From assembly GCA_018817245.1 (NCBI GenBank), contig JAHIUG010000077.1:1-21754 (forward strand): a stretch of 21,754 nt of DNA. Direction: 5' to 3'. Position numbers and translations under genes: made by a program. Shown here one piece after another: positions 1 to 7,352 of the stretch. The stretch comes from Patescibacteria group bacterium (GTDB lineage: Bacteria > Patescibacteriota > Patescibacteriia > 2-12-FULL-60-25). How positions within the stretch are numbered: position 1 is the first letter of the stretch; every line of letters begins with the position of its first letter. The notes beneath the pieces were generated by a model. The model made no database searches and was not told the origin of the DNA. It worked only from the letters and a program-made list of their open reading frames with translations.

Positions 1-1
1 A

Positions 2-88
2 AAACGAAACGCTGCGCTTTGTAAGGATGAACAGGCTTTTATGAGCTTAGTAGAACAGGAAGTTGCTTTACTTGAGAAAATAGGATAA
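2..88 (+). CDS. 3' end of an unidentified protein (cut by window edge)
   Basis: An open frame runs from the window edge to a TAA at 86-88, giving 28 residues ending in VEQEVALLEKIG. The tail looks like an amphipathic, acidic helix. It ends 17 bases before the glutamate dehydrogenase start with no terminator between, so the two could be co-transcribed. The fragment is too short for a family to be recognised, and an 84-base open stretch could also occur by chance. Confidence 0.45.
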   Translation, partial: KRNAALCKDEQAFMSLVEQEVALLEKIG

Positions 89-105
89 ATATTAATTAAA
101 TTTCT

Positions 106-1317
106 ATGAGTGCATTTGATAACGCGATGAAGCAGTTGAAATCAGCTGCCCAAGTAATGAACTTGTCGTCTGATATGCTCGAGCGCATGCAAAAGCCAGA
201 GCGTATTATTGATGTTGAGTTTTCAGTTAAAATGGATGACGGATTAGTCCGCATATTTCATGGTTACCGCGTGCAGTATTCAAATATTCTTGGTCCGTAT
301 AAAGGGGGGCTTCGTTTTCATCCTCAAGTTGATTTAGATGAAGTGAAGGCTTTGTCTTTTTGGATGACTATAAAATGCGCAGTGGTTGATCTTCCGTTAG
401 GCGGAGGAAAGGGTGGGGTCACTGTAAATCCAAAAGAGCTTTCACAGGTTGAACTTGAAGGATTGACGCGCTCGTTCACACGCTCAATCGGAGATGTGAT
501 CGGTCCGGATAAGGATGTACCGGCACCTGATGTAAACACAACACCGCAGATTATGGATTGGTTGGTAGATGAATATTCAAATATCGTCGGTCATCCATCT
601 CCGGCTGTGGTTACGGGAAAATCTTTGGAACATGGTGGGTCAGAAGGGCGCGGAGCGGCAACCGGCAAGGGGGCATATTTGGTTTTTGAAGCGTTTAGGA
701 GCGAACACAACCTACAACCCGGAGCCACGGTGGCGGTTCAGGGATTTGGAAATGCGGGGCAAGAGATCGCTCGTTTATTTCATGAGAACGGCTACAAGGT
801 TATTGCTGTATCAGATTCCCATGGCGGAATTTTTAATGAAGGTGGGTTGGATTTGCCAGCGCTTATACGTCATAAAAAAGAGACTAAGAGTGTTTTGGGT
901 TTTGCCGGCTCGCATGAAATTTCTGATAGTAAGCTCCTCGCTCTTATGTGTGACATTTTGGTTCCTGCATTTATGGAAAATCAGATTACAGGAGAAAATG
1001 CTGAGAGTTTGAATTGTAAGGTTGTGCTGGAAGTAGCCAACGGGCCTACATCTCCTGAGGCGGATGAAATTTTAGCCAGACGACGCATTAAATTATTTCC
1101 GGATGTTTTGACCAACGCGGGTGGTGTTGTGGTTTCATGTTTTGAATGGATGCAAAACAAGCAGGGCGAGCATTGGAGCGAAGAACAGGTTTTTGATCGC
1201 TTGAAACAAACAATGGATAAAGCCAGTACGTCCGTGATTCAAACCGCAAAACAACATAATATAATTTATCGCCAAGCAGCATTTATTGTCGCCTTGGAAC
1301 GTTTGAGTAAAAAATAA
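106..1317 (+). CDS. gdhA: Glutamate dehydrogenase (Glu/Leu/Phe/Val family)
   Basis: Catalyses reversible oxidative deamination of glutamate to 2-oxoglutarate and ammonia with NAD(P), linking amino-acid carbon to central metabolism in the cytoplasm. The 403-residue length is near that of hexameric bacterial enzymes. Visible family motifs are GPYKGGLRFHP (about 63-73), with a substrate-binding lysine at 66, and PLGGGKGG (97-104), with the catalytic lysine at 102. Others are PAPDVNT (139-145) with the catalytic aspartate at 142, GRGAATGKG (181-189), and the Rossmann loop GFGNAG (213-218). The C-terminal helices are complete. The ATG at 106 has no SD site; the family begins about here, so this start is preferred. 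NAD versus NADP preference cannot be decided by eye. An intrinsic terminator follows directly. Confidence 0.96.
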   Translation: MSAFDNAMKQLKSAAQVMNLSSDMLERMQKPERIIDVEFSVKMDDGLVRIFHGYRVQYSNILGPYKGGLRFHPQVDLDEVKALSFWMTIKCAVVDLPLGGGKGGVTVNPKELSQVELEGLTRSFTRSIGDVIGPDKDVPAPDVNTTPQIMDWLVDEYSNIVGHPSPAVVTGKSLEHGGSEGRGAATGKGAYLVFEAFRSEHNLQPGATVAVQGFGNAGQEIARLFHENGYKVIAVSDSHGGIFNEGGLDLPALIRHKKETKSVLGFAGSHEISDSKLLALMCDILVPAFMENQITGENAESLNCKVVLEVANGPTSPEADEILARRRIKLFPDVLTNAGGVVVSCFEWMQNKQGEHWSEEQVFDRLKQTMDKASTSVIQTAKQHNIIYRQAAFIVALERLSKK

Positions 1318-1327
1318 ATTTAAGAGC

Positions 1328-1361
1328 AAAGCCACATTATAAAAAAGGTGGTTTTGTTTTT
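1328..1361 (+). terminator. Intrinsic terminator after gdhA
   Basis: AAAGCCAC pairs with GTGGTTTT (one G-T pair) around a 12-base loop and runs into a T-rich tract. It lies 10 bases after the gdhA stop and just before the rpsP promoter. Confidence 0.75.
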
Positions 1362-1370
1362 GGTCAAATA

Positions 1371-1399
1371 TTGACAAAAATCGCATATTTATCTATGAT
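1371..1399 (+). promoter_or_regulatory. Sigma-70-type promoter for rpsP
   Basis: TTGACA (1371-1376), a 17-base spacer and TATGAT (1394-1399). Predicted transcription start is about 1406, giving a leader of roughly 108 nt before the S16 start codon. Confidence 0.85.
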
Positions 1400-1467
1400 C
1401 CCCGCATCGTCATTGCTCAAAATACTAAATACTGAATACCCGCCCAAAGCCAAAGGCATTGTGGCAG

Positions 1468-1497
1468 GCCCGCCTAAGTGCGAAGCTTTTTGCGGGC
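1468..1497 (+). promoter_or_regulatory. Leader hairpin upstream of rpsP
   Basis: GCCCGC (1468-1473) pairs perfectly with GCGGGC (1492-1497), and a CTTTTT run sits on the 3' side of the loop. It ends 16 bases before the rpsP ATG, inside the predicted leader. A role in S16 feedback control or attenuation is inference; no known leader family was recognised. Confidence 0.45.
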
Positions 1498-1513
1498 TAC
1501 ATACGAACAATTT

Positions 1514-1999
1514 ATGTTAAGCATCAGATTAAGCAGAATTGGTAAGCGCAAGCAGCCGCATTATCGACTAATCGTTACAGAGAAGACACGAGATCCATGG
1601 GGTAAAGCCGTGGAGATTTTAGGTACTTATAACCCTCATACAGATCCAGCCACCATTAATTTTAAATCTGAGCGTATTAGCTATTGGTTAAAAAATGGAG
1701 CTGAAGCAACCGACACGGTTTGGAACATGCTTGTAGATCAAAAGATCGTTGAGGGAGAAAAACGACAGAAGGTTAAGATTTCAAAAAAGCGCAAGGAGAA
1801 GTTGGCTAAGAAAGCAGAAGAACTAAAGAACAAGAAGGCCGAAGCACAGGCAAAAGAGGAAAAGAAGAAGGCAGAGCCAGTTCCAGTGAGCGAACCAATG
1901 CCTGAGGCAGCTCCTGAATCTAAAACTGAAGAACCGCAGAATTTAGTAAATGAAGAACAAACTGAAGAGAAGCCAATAGAAACCGAAAATGCCGCATAA
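1514..1999 (+). CDS. rpsP: 30S ribosomal protein S16 with long charged C-terminal tail
   Basis: A structural protein of the small ribosomal subunit that binds 16S rRNA. The S16 core is recognisable in MLSIRLSRIGKRKQPHYRLI (1-20) followed by the YNPHT segment, ending near residue 80. The remaining 80 or so residues are a low-complexity lysine/glutamate/alanine/proline tail, making 161 residues where ordinary S16 has about 80-90. The open frame extends upstream to 1478, but family alignment begins at the ATG at 1514, which also lies after the leader hairpin; that ATG is chosen. No SD site is visible. It has its own promoter, and its terminator overlaps the stop codon, so it appears monocistronic. 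Confidence 0.95.
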   Translation: MLSIRLSRIGKRKQPHYRLIVTEKTRDPWGKAVEILGTYNPHTDPATINFKSERISYWLKNGAEATDTVWNMLVDQKIVEGEKRQKVKISKKRKEKLAKKAEELKNKKAEAQAKEEKKKAEPVPVSEPMPEAAPESKTEEPQNLVNEEQTEEKPIETENAA

Positions 2000-2010
2000 C
2001 GCGGTTTTTT
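1992..2010 (+). terminator. Compact terminator overlapping the rpsP stop
   Basis: CCGC (1992-1995) pairs with GCGG (2001-2004), followed by six T. The TAA stop of rpsP lies in the loop. Confidence 0.65.
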
Positions 2011-2030
2011 CGTATGATATTTTTAGCTTT

Positions 2031-2059
2031 TTGACTTCTAATTTAGCGCATGTTATTCT
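2031..2059 (+). promoter_or_regulatory. Promoter for khpA
   Basis: TTGACT (2031-2036), a 17-base spacer and TATTCT (2054-2059). Predicted start is near 2066, about 52 nt before the khpA ATG. Confidence 0.7.
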
Positions 2060-2117
2060 CTCGCCGCGGGAGATTCGTTCTCTCAAATTTACAATTAATT
2101 CATTAGCCTAATCAGAT

Positions 2118-2492
2118 ATGGCAGAAAAGCATAACGATCAGGAATTCATTGAATACGTGGTGAAGTGCATCGTAAATCACCCGGATGACGTGAAGGCGGA
2201 ACGAACCGTCGATGAACGTGGCGTACTCATTACCCTCCACATCAATCAGGAGGACATGGGATATGTCGTCGGTCGACAAGGTCAAACCGCGCGCGCTTTG
2301 CGCACCTTATTAAAGATCGTGGGCGCCAAAGATAATGCCCGCGTCAATCTAAAAATCTTCGAACCAGAGGGAGCTCGCCGAGAACATCAGGCGGCTCGTG
2401 CAGCAGCAGCGCCAATAGCTAGCGCTGAAGCGCCAAAAACAGAAGGCGAAGGTTTGGTGACTGACGAGGATCTGGCAGACCTCGGTATTTAA
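2118..2492 (+). CDS. khpA: KH-domain RNA-binding protein KhpA (YlqC family)
   Basis: A small RNA-binding protein; KhpA in other bacteria partners with KhpB (Jag) and binds many transcripts. The single KH fold spans about residues 1-88, with the diagnostic GxxG loop seen as GRQG (52-55) after DMGYVV. A final 35 or so residues, rich in alanine and acidic residues, extend past the usual 75-80 residue family length, giving 124. Its position after rpsP and before trmD is the classical ribosomal/tRNA-modification cluster, which supports the name. It has its own promoter and terminator, so it is probably a single-gene unit. No SD site precedes the ATG. Confidence 0.93.
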   Translation: MAEKHNDQEFIEYVVKCIVNHPDDVKAERTVDERGVLITLHINQEDMGYVVGRQGQTARALRTLLKIVGAKDNARVNLKIFEPEGARREHQAARAAAAPIASAEAPKTEGEGLVTDEDLADLGI

Positions 2493-2505
2493 GAACATTA
2501 ATTAC

Positions 2506-2533
2506 AAAAGCCGCCCCATCAGAGGCGGTTTTT
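2506..2533 (+). terminator. Intrinsic terminator after khpA
   Basis: GCCGCC pairs with GGCGGT around CCATCAGA and is followed by TTTTT; it starts 14 bases after the khpA stop. Confidence 0.85.
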
Positions 2534-2540
2534 GATTGTT

Positions 2541-2617
2541 CTGTCATTTCTACCGTAGCGGAGAAATCTTTTCGAACGAGATCTCTCCGTTCCGCTACGC
2601 TTCAGTCGAGATGACAG
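2541..2617. repeat. Dispersed inverted repeat, copy 1
   Basis: A 77-base imperfect palindrome starting with CTGTCAT and ending with ATGACAG. Internal arms such as CCGTAGCGGAGA and TCTCCGTTCCGCTACG also pair. It resembles the GTCATNTCGAGCG-type repeats scattered in many bacterial intergenic regions. A related copy lies at 10461-10549. Confidence 0.75.
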
Positions 2618-2636
2618 ATGTTTAATATTGATAATA

Positions 2637-2737
2637 TTTTGTCATTCTGAGCGAAGTCGAAGAATCTAGCCGCACAGCAAGGCGAGTTACGTGATACAAT
2701 GTGGCCAGATCCTTCGGCTGCGCTCGGGATGACAAAA
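2637..2737. repeat. Dispersed inverted repeat, copy 2
   Basis: Begins TTTTGTCATTCTGAGCGAAG and ends with its inverse, CGCTCGGGATGACAAAA. The middle, around GAATCTAGC to GTGGCCAGATCC, is less well paired. It is the same family as copy 1, in the CTGAGCGAAG subtype. Confidence 0.75.
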
Positions 2738-2744
2738 ATAAAAA

Positions 2745-2771
2745 GATTGCCGCGCTACGCTCGAAATGACA
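2745..2771. repeat. Half copy of the dispersed repeat abutting trmD
   Basis: Only one arm is present (GCTACGCTCGAAATGACAG). It ends 4 bases before the trmD start codon, so the trmD 5' region is made of repeat-derived sequence. Confidence 0.6.
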
Positions 2772-2775
2772 GGTT

Positions 2776-3450
2776 ATGAAAAAGTTAAAAATCGATGTGC
2801 TAACAATTTTTCCTGAGATGTTTCCGTGTTATACGGATGCGTCAATTTTAGGGCGCGCTCAAAAGTCTCGCTTATTGGATATTCGCGCTCTTAATCTTCG
2901 CAAATGGACACATGACAAACATAAGACTGTGGATGACAAACCATACGGAGGCGGTCCGGGTATGGTTATGAAAGTAGAGCCGTTTCATGAAGCACTCACA
3001 CATCTCAAATTACGAACTAAAGATGGAAAGAAAACAGCATCAGCTAAAAAGACGCGCGTAATTTTAACTAGCGCTAAAGGCAAGATGTTTGATCAAAAAC
3101 AAGCGCGACGTTTAGCTAAATACGATCATTTGGTTTTTTTGTGCGGACGATACGAAGGAGTGGATGAACGTGTTGCAAAGAAATTAGCAGATGAAGAAAT
3201 GTCCATCGGGCCTTATGTTATGACAGGCGGGGAGTTGGCTGCGCTTGTTATGATGGATGCGGTTGTACGTCTCCGCAAGGGCGTCCTAGGAGCAGAGGAA
3301 TCTTTAGTTGAGGAATCCTGGTCAGACGAGAAATTTTTAGAATATCCGCAATACACGCGACCAGAAAAATATCTTGGTTGGAAAGTGCCCAAGGTTTTGT
3401 TATCTGGTGATCACGGAAAAATTAAGCAGTGGCGAGCTTTCGGCTTCTAA
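2776..3450 (+). CDS. trmD: tRNA (guanine-N1-)-methyltransferase TrmD
   Basis: Transfers a methyl group from S-adenosylmethionine to N1 of guanosine 37 in tRNAs, which prevents +1 frameshifting. At 224 residues it is near full family length. Visible hallmarks are the N-terminal IDVLTIFPEMF, then YGGGPGMVMK (about 55-64), and LCGRYEGVDERV within the SPOUT-class trefoil knot. IGPYVMTGGELAALVMMDAV follows, carrying the conserved catalytic aspartate of the GGELxxxxxxD region. The ATG lies directly after a repeat half-copy and has no SD site. Its last 29 bases overlap the 3' end of the opposite-strand P-type ATPase. RimM and L19 genes, usual neighbours, are not here. Confidence 0.96.
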   Translation: MKKLKIDVLTIFPEMFPCYTDASILGRAQKSRLLDIRALNLRKWTHDKHKTVDDKPYGGGPGMVMKVEPFHEALTHLKLRTKDGKKTASAKKTRVILTSAKGKMFDQKQARRLAKYDHLVFLCGRYEGVDERVAKKLADEEMSIGPYVMTGGELAALVMMDAVVRLRKGVLGAEESLVEESWSDEKFLEYPQYTRPEKYLGWKVPKVLLSGDHGKIKQWRAFGF

Positions 3451-6010
3451 TCCTGAAAAACCATTTTATTGTCTCAACCAAAATTACGTTAAACAGTGAT
3501 AGGGCTAGTACTCCCAGTACCCAGTTTAGAGGTAGGGATACTGTATCCAGGATTCTTTGCATGAACGGCACATAAATCGCGATTCCGGTTAAGGTAATGC
3601 CGAAAAATACGCCGCCGTTAAGGTATTTATTTGAGTAGAAAGGATAATGCAAGATGCTTGTCCTTAAATTGCGTAGTGAGAAAGCGACAAATAATGTGTA
3701 AGTCGCGAATGAGGCAAAGATGAATGTCTTCACGATTTCAGGTGGTTGCCCCATACGAAGCAGTAGAAGATAAAGACCGAAGAGCAGGGCGCTACTGACC
3801 GTCCCCACGCCTAAAATAAGCACCTTCATTTCTGCGTCTAGAACTGTAGAGTTTTTTGACGGTCTGATCCGGATTTCGTCATCACCCGGTTCAAAGGCGT
3901 AGGCTATGGCTGGGAAACTGTCTGAGAAAAAATTTACATAGAGTATCTGCAGCGCGTTAATCGGCAGAGCAAGTCCGGCAATGATTGCTCCGCCAATCAG
4001 GAAAAGTTCATCCGCTGCATTGGACAGCAGATATATAATAACTTTGCGAATGTTGCCTAAGATGCGTCGTCCTTCTTCTATGGCCTGAACAACGGTTTCG
4101 AAATTATCATCCAGAATGATTAGATCGGATGCACCTTTTGCTACCTCGGTCCCGGATCCTACGGCTATGCCTATGTCTGCAGCTTTAAGTGCCGGACCAT
4201 CATTAACTCCATCACCGGTTACAGCTACAATCTCACCGCGTTTTTGGTACATTCTCAGAATCTGAACTTTTTGTTCCGGAGACACGCGGGCGAAAACACT
4301 AATCTTATCCAAACTGGCTTCCAGCTCTTTTGGCCTGAGTTTTGTCATTTCGTCTCCTGTGATAATTGTATCTCCTTTTTGAAAAATACCGACTTCACGC
4401 GCAACCGCTTCAGCTGTGCCTTTGTGATCACCGGTAACTATGACAGTTCGAACGCCGGATGTGTGCATGCGAAGAACAGCTTCTTTAACTGTAGGTCGAA
4501 CAGGATCGCGAAAAGATAAGATTCCTCGAAAAATAAATTCACCGCGCTCTTTGGATGCACCTCTGTGGGAAGCCATGGCTAATAATCGCTCGCCTGTCTT
4601 AGCGCGGCGTTCAACGTCTTTGAGAATTTGAGTTTTTGCTTTTTTATCCAACTTCGTGAAGTCTGCAATTACTTCTGGTGCACCAAGAATTATGGTAGTT
4701 TTCATCCCGCTTTGTTCCACTGTAACCATGGAATATTTCTGAGCGGAGCTGAAAGGGACGCGGTCGATGATTTTGCTTCGCTTTAGAATAGCCGGTAATA
4801 GCACATCGCGTTTACCCGCCTCTTGCACCAACGAAGTTTCCATCGGACGTCCGGATAGCCTCCACTTATCAGGTTTGACCTGAGGGTTTTCCACTAACAC
4901 ATCGGTAGTTAGAACGACGTCAGAAAGGAAATCTGTTTCATCACACTTATATGGAAGCACGGCCGACAGGCTCATTTTTGCCATCGTAAGCGTGCCGGTT
5001 TTATCTGTGAGAATCAGGCTTGTTGATCCCAATGTTTCGGCAGCAAGAAGTTTTCGCACAATACCTTTTCTTTTTGCAAGACGTTCCACACCAATTGCGA
5101 GAATCACTGTGAGCGCAACCGGCAATCCTTCCGGTACTGATGAAACTGCCACTGCCACAGCCAGTACAAACATGTCCTTCACGTCATAGCCCGTAAATAA
5201 ACCGGCAATAAATAGCGCGAGCGTAAGGAAGCCGATAATAATACCTACCCAAAAAGCGAATTTTGATACAGCTCGCTGTAGAGGAGTTTTGCTCTTTTCT
5301 CTTTCTGATGTCAGCGCGGCAATACGACCGAACTCGGTTTGATCACCAATAGTGGTTATGACAGCGTCGCAAAAGCCTTCCACAACCAACGTTCCGCTAT
5401 ATAGCATATTTGATCGATCAGCGACCGACGCAGAGACGTTTACGGACGATTCTTTTTTACTAACCGGTAACGATTCTCCTGTGAGTATGGATTCATCAAC
5501 CGAGCAGCTGTTTGATACGAGCACTCGTGCGTCTGCCGGTACGCGATCTCCCAAGGAAAGCCGAATAATATCACCGGGAACAAGTTCCATGGCTTCGATT
5601 TTATGTTCAGCGTTTTCTCTCCGTACTCTGGTAAATGTGTGGACGTAACTTCTCAGATGTTCAAGAACAGTTTCGGCCTTATTTTCCTGCCAGAATCCCA
5701 TGCCTGTGTTTACGATTACTGCCGCAAAGATTACGCACGCGTCTACCCATTCATTTAAAAAGATTGTGATGCCGCCGGCTCCGATAAGTATGGCGATGAG
5801 CGGGCTTTTGAGTTGATTTAAAATGATTCGTAGTTTTGGAAGACGTTGTGTTTTTTTAATTGTGTTAGTACCAAAAATCTTTTTGCGTTTTTTTACTTCA
5901 TCCTGAGTAATACCTTGTTTGTCTGATTTCAAAGCATCAAGAACTTGCTTGCAAGACATGCTCCAAAACGGCTGCTTTATTGTCTCTTGTGTGATTTTTG
6001 ATTCAGGCAT
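3422..6010 (-). CDS. P2-type cation-transporting P-type ATPase (Ca2+-ATPase-like)
   Basis: An ATP-driven cation pump of the inner membrane. Numbering is from an in-frame TTG at 6040; subtract 10 for the chosen start. Seen in order: the cation-ATPase N-terminal segment, first membrane pair (75-115), actuator motif LTGES (186-190), PEGLP in M4 (303-307), phosphorylation motif DKTGTLT (346-352), TGDGVNDGPALK hinge, then M5-M10. M5/M6 carry SNAADE and YVNFFSDSFPA. By analogy with SERCA, the M5 asparagine and M6 N/D are kept while the M5 glutamate position appears to be aspartate. Ca2+ is therefore likely but not certain. Starts are possible at 6040 (TTG), 6031 and 6010 (ATG). An extended -10 at 6023-6031 favours 6010. 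It sits just beyond the pyrF terminator. Confidence 0.93.
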   Translation of the reverse strand: MPESKITQETIKQPFWSMSCKQVLDALKSDKQGITQDEVKKRKKIFGTNTIKKTQRLPKLRIILNQLKSPLIAILIGAGGITIFLNEWVDACVIFAAVIVNTGMGFWQENKAETVLEHLRSYVHTFTRVRRENAEHKIEAMELVPGDIIRLSLGDRVPADARVLVSNSCSVDESILTGESLPVSKKESSVNVSASVADRSNMLYSGTLVVEGFCDAVITTIGDQTEFGRIAALTSEREKSKTPLQRAVSKFAFWVGIIIGFLTLALFIAGLFTGYDVKDMFVLAVAVAVSSVPEGLPVALTVILAIGVERLAKRKGIVRKLLAAETLGSTSLILTDKTGTLTMAKMSLSAVLPYKCDETDFLSDVVLTTDVLVENPQVKPDKWRLSGRPMETSLVQEAGKRDVLLPAILKRSKIIDRVPFSSAQKYSMVTVEQSGMKTTIILGAPEVIADFTKLDKKAKTQILKDVERRAKTGERLLAMASHRGASKERGEFIFRGILSFRDPVRPTVKEAVLRMHTSGVRTVIVTGDHKGTAEAVAREVGIFQKGDTIITGDEMTKLRPKELEASLDKISVFARVSPEQKVQILRMYQKRGEIVAVTGDGVNDGPALKAADIGIAVGSGTEVAKGASDLIILDDNFETVVQAIEEGRRILGNIRKVIIYLLSNAADELFLIGGAIIAGLALPINALQILYVNFFSDSFPAIAYAFEPGDDEIRIRPSKNSTVLDAEMKVLILGVGTVSSALLFGLYLLLLRMGQPPEIVKTFIFASFATYTLFVAFSLRNLRTSILHYPFYSNKYLNGGVFFGITLTGIAIYVPFMQRILDTVSLPLNWVLGVLALSLFNVILVETIKWFFRIRSRKLATA

Positions 6011-6022
6011 ATGTAGGTGTAA

Positions 6023-6031
6023 TTGTATCAT
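6023..6031 (-). promoter_or_regulatory. Possible extended -10 promoter for the P-type ATPase
   Basis: Minus strand reads TGATACAAT, an extended -10 (TGn plus TACAAT). Predicted start near 6016 would give a leader of about 6 nt before the ATG at 6010. No -35 match is seen, so this is tentative. Confidence 0.35.
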
Positions 6032-6040
6032 GGATAACAA

Positions 6041-6073
6041 AAACCCCCGTAGAAAGAATCTATGGGGGTTTTA
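6041..6073 (-). terminator. Strong terminator after pyrF
   Basis: AAAACCCCC pairs perfectly with GGGGGTTTT, extended by a five-base inner stem (TAGA and TCTA with G-T). U-rich ends are present on both strands, but the position 18 bases after the pyrF stop points to minus-strand use. Confidence 0.88.
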
Positions 6074-6090
6074 GGAGTAGAAAAAAAAGA

Positions 6091-6999
6091 TTACCAGTCG
6101 CGGGAGATCTCGTCTGGCGGCGGTTCGCTTGGTGGGATTTCTATACTACGACGACCAAGCCGTGATAGTAGATGCCGAACATCTATATTTGCAATTTCCA
6201 GTGCAGTGCCTGCAGCCTGAGCGAACTCTTCACCCACAGACGCATGCATGAAAGAAGAGGATTGATGTAGGAAAAATAGAGCACCACGTTCTTGGGAAAC
6301 AGCGGCTGTGACTGAGTCTCTAAGTGATCCGCCCTGCTTCCCGATTCCGGGAATTAGAAGCGGAATAACAGGCGCGATTGTTCTGATGCGCGTTAGCTCA
6401 TCTGGACGCGTAGCACCGATTACTAAGCCACAGTTATGGTTTGTATTCCAGAACTCGGCCACGTTTCGTGCAACCTGCATGAACAAAGGATCTTTGTCTT
6501 TGAAAGTGCCCTGGAATTCCTCGCCACTAGGATTGGAAGTACGGCAGAGTACGAACACGCCTTTGTCTGGATCTTCCAGAAAAGGCTTCATGGCTTCACG
6601 CCCCATGTACGGATGAACAGTGATAGCATCTGCTCCGCAGATGTCGAATGCGAAATTCACGTAGCCGTGATTAGAATCGCTGATGTCACCCACCTTCATG
6701 TCGATGGTGAGCACAGCATGAGGAGCGGCTTGTTTGATCACGCCGCAAAGGTCTTCGAGTAATGCTAGACCCCTTGAACCACGTGACAAAAAGAATGCCC
6801 AGTTGAGCTTGAATTGACCCGCGTGCGGTACTGATGGCGGAATTAATCGTGTCATGAAGTTCCGCCAGTCAGCCAGAGTGACGTCTGCACGATCGCCACG
6901 CAGACAATCAGGGATCATTGCGTCTCGTGGATCGAATCCCGCTGAAGCGTAGCGACCGGCTGCGATGTTGCGTTTGACTTTGTCGATGAACGTTCCCAT
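6091..6999 (-). CDS. pyrF: Orotidine-5'-phosphate decarboxylase
   Basis: Catalyses OMP to UMP, the final step of de novo pyrimidine synthesis. The charged active-site array appears as DMKVGDI (residues 100-106), with D100, K102 and D105 matching the family DxKxxD motif. FKLNWAFF (63-70) matches the substrate-binding beta strand region, and ITVHPYMG and LLIPGIGKQGG match later strands of the TIM barrel. At 302 residues it fits the longer PyrF subfamily. The frame is open to 7128, but the ATG at 6999 is preceded by a clear GGAGG (7006-7010) with good spacing, which decides the start. No other pyrimidine gene is adjacent. Two perfect palindromes lie upstream and may be operators. A strong terminator follows. 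Confidence 0.93.
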   Translation of the reverse strand: MGTFIDKVKRNIAAGRYASAGFDPRDAMIPDCLRGDRADVTLADWRNFMTRLIPPSVPHAGQFKLNWAFFLSRGSRGLALLEDLCGVIKQAAPHAVLTIDMKVGDISDSNHGYVNFAFDICGADAITVHPYMGREAMKPFLEDPDKGVFVLCRTSNPSGEEFQGTFKDKDPLFMQVARNVAEFWNTNHNCGLVIGATRPDELTRIRTIAPVIPLLIPGIGKQGGSLRDSVTAAVSQERGALFFLHQSSSFMHASVGEEFAQAAGTALEIANIDVRHLLSRLGRRSIEIPPSEPPPDEISRDW

Positions 7000-7034
7000 T
7001 TGTAACCTCCGCGCGCAGCTTATCCGAACAACTG

Positions 7035-7050
7035 ATTGTTTGCAAACAAT
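7035..7050. promoter_or_regulatory. Perfect 16-bp palindrome upstream of pyrF
   Basis: ATTGTTTGCAAACAAT is exactly self-complementary. It lies 36 bases upstream of the pyrF start codon and could be a dimeric-repressor operator or an mRNA hairpin. The bound factor is unknown. Confidence 0.5.
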
Positions 7051-7068
7051 ATTTTTGTCCTGAATGTT

Positions 7069-7080
7069 GCGTTTAAACGC
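7069..7080. promoter_or_regulatory. Perfect 12-bp palindrome upstream of pyrF
   Basis: GCGTTTAAACGC is exactly self-complementary and lies 18 bases beyond the 16-bp palindrome. It may be part of the same control region. Confidence 0.4.
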
Positions 7081-7126
7081 CTGCATTCTTATCGTCAGCT
7101 TAATTCTTATTTCGTCTACCAAAAGC

Positions 7127-7156
7127 AAAACGCCTTCTCCGAAGAGAAAGCGTTTT
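7127..7156 (-). terminator. Terminator after tRNA-Glu
   Basis: On the minus strand AAAACGC pairs with GCGTTTT, and an inner TTCTC/GAGAA stem is capped by TTCG, the classic stable tetraloop. It begins 4 bases after the encoded CCA. Confidence 0.9.
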
Positions 7157-7159
7157 ACT

Positions 7160-7234
7160 TGGTAGCCCGTAGGGGAATCGAACCCCTATTTCCAGGATGA
7201 AAACCTGACGTCCTAACCATTAGACGAACGGGCC
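7160..7234 (-). tRNA. tRNA-Glu (anticodon UUC)
   Basis: The cloverleaf reads directly. The acceptor strand GGCCCGT pairs with ACGGGCT, including a G1-U72 pair. The D arm contains CTAATGGTTAGG. The anticodon stem TCAGG/CCTGG encloses loop TTTTCAT, giving anticodon TTC. The T arm is AGGGG-TTCGATT-CCCCT. Discriminator A is followed by an encoded CCA (7160-7162). It has a consensus promoter 5 bases upstream of the mature 5' end and its own terminator, so it is an independent transcription unit. Confidence 0.97.
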
Positions 7235-7245
7235 ATGCGTGGCAG

Positions 7246-7274
7246 ATAGTAAGCTGAAAATGCTTTTTTGTCAA
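7246..7274 (-). promoter_or_regulatory. Promoter for tRNA-Glu
   Basis: On the minus strand: TTGACA (7269-7274), a 17-base spacer and TACTAT (7246-7251). Predicted start is about 7239, 5 bases before the tRNA. Confidence 0.85.
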
Positions 7275-7287
7275 GCCTTATAAAAGT

Positions 7288-7313
7288 AAAAACCGACAAG
7301 ATGTCGGTTTTTT
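7288..7313. terminator. Bidirectional terminator after the zinc-ribbon genes
   Basis: AAAAACCGAC and GTCGGTTTTTT form a perfect 10-bp stem around AAGAT. It can end the minus-strand zinc-ribbon transcript before the tRNA-Glu promoter. Confidence 0.85.
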
Positions 7314-7352
7314 AGAGTCTAGATTTGAGTAGCGAAGTCGCTCCTCGATTGT

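Noticed and set aside
569..1012. 147-residue ORF on the plus strand inside gdhA
   Set aside because: Out-of-frame shadow of a clear glutamate dehydrogenase; basic, tryptophan-rich composition without any motif.
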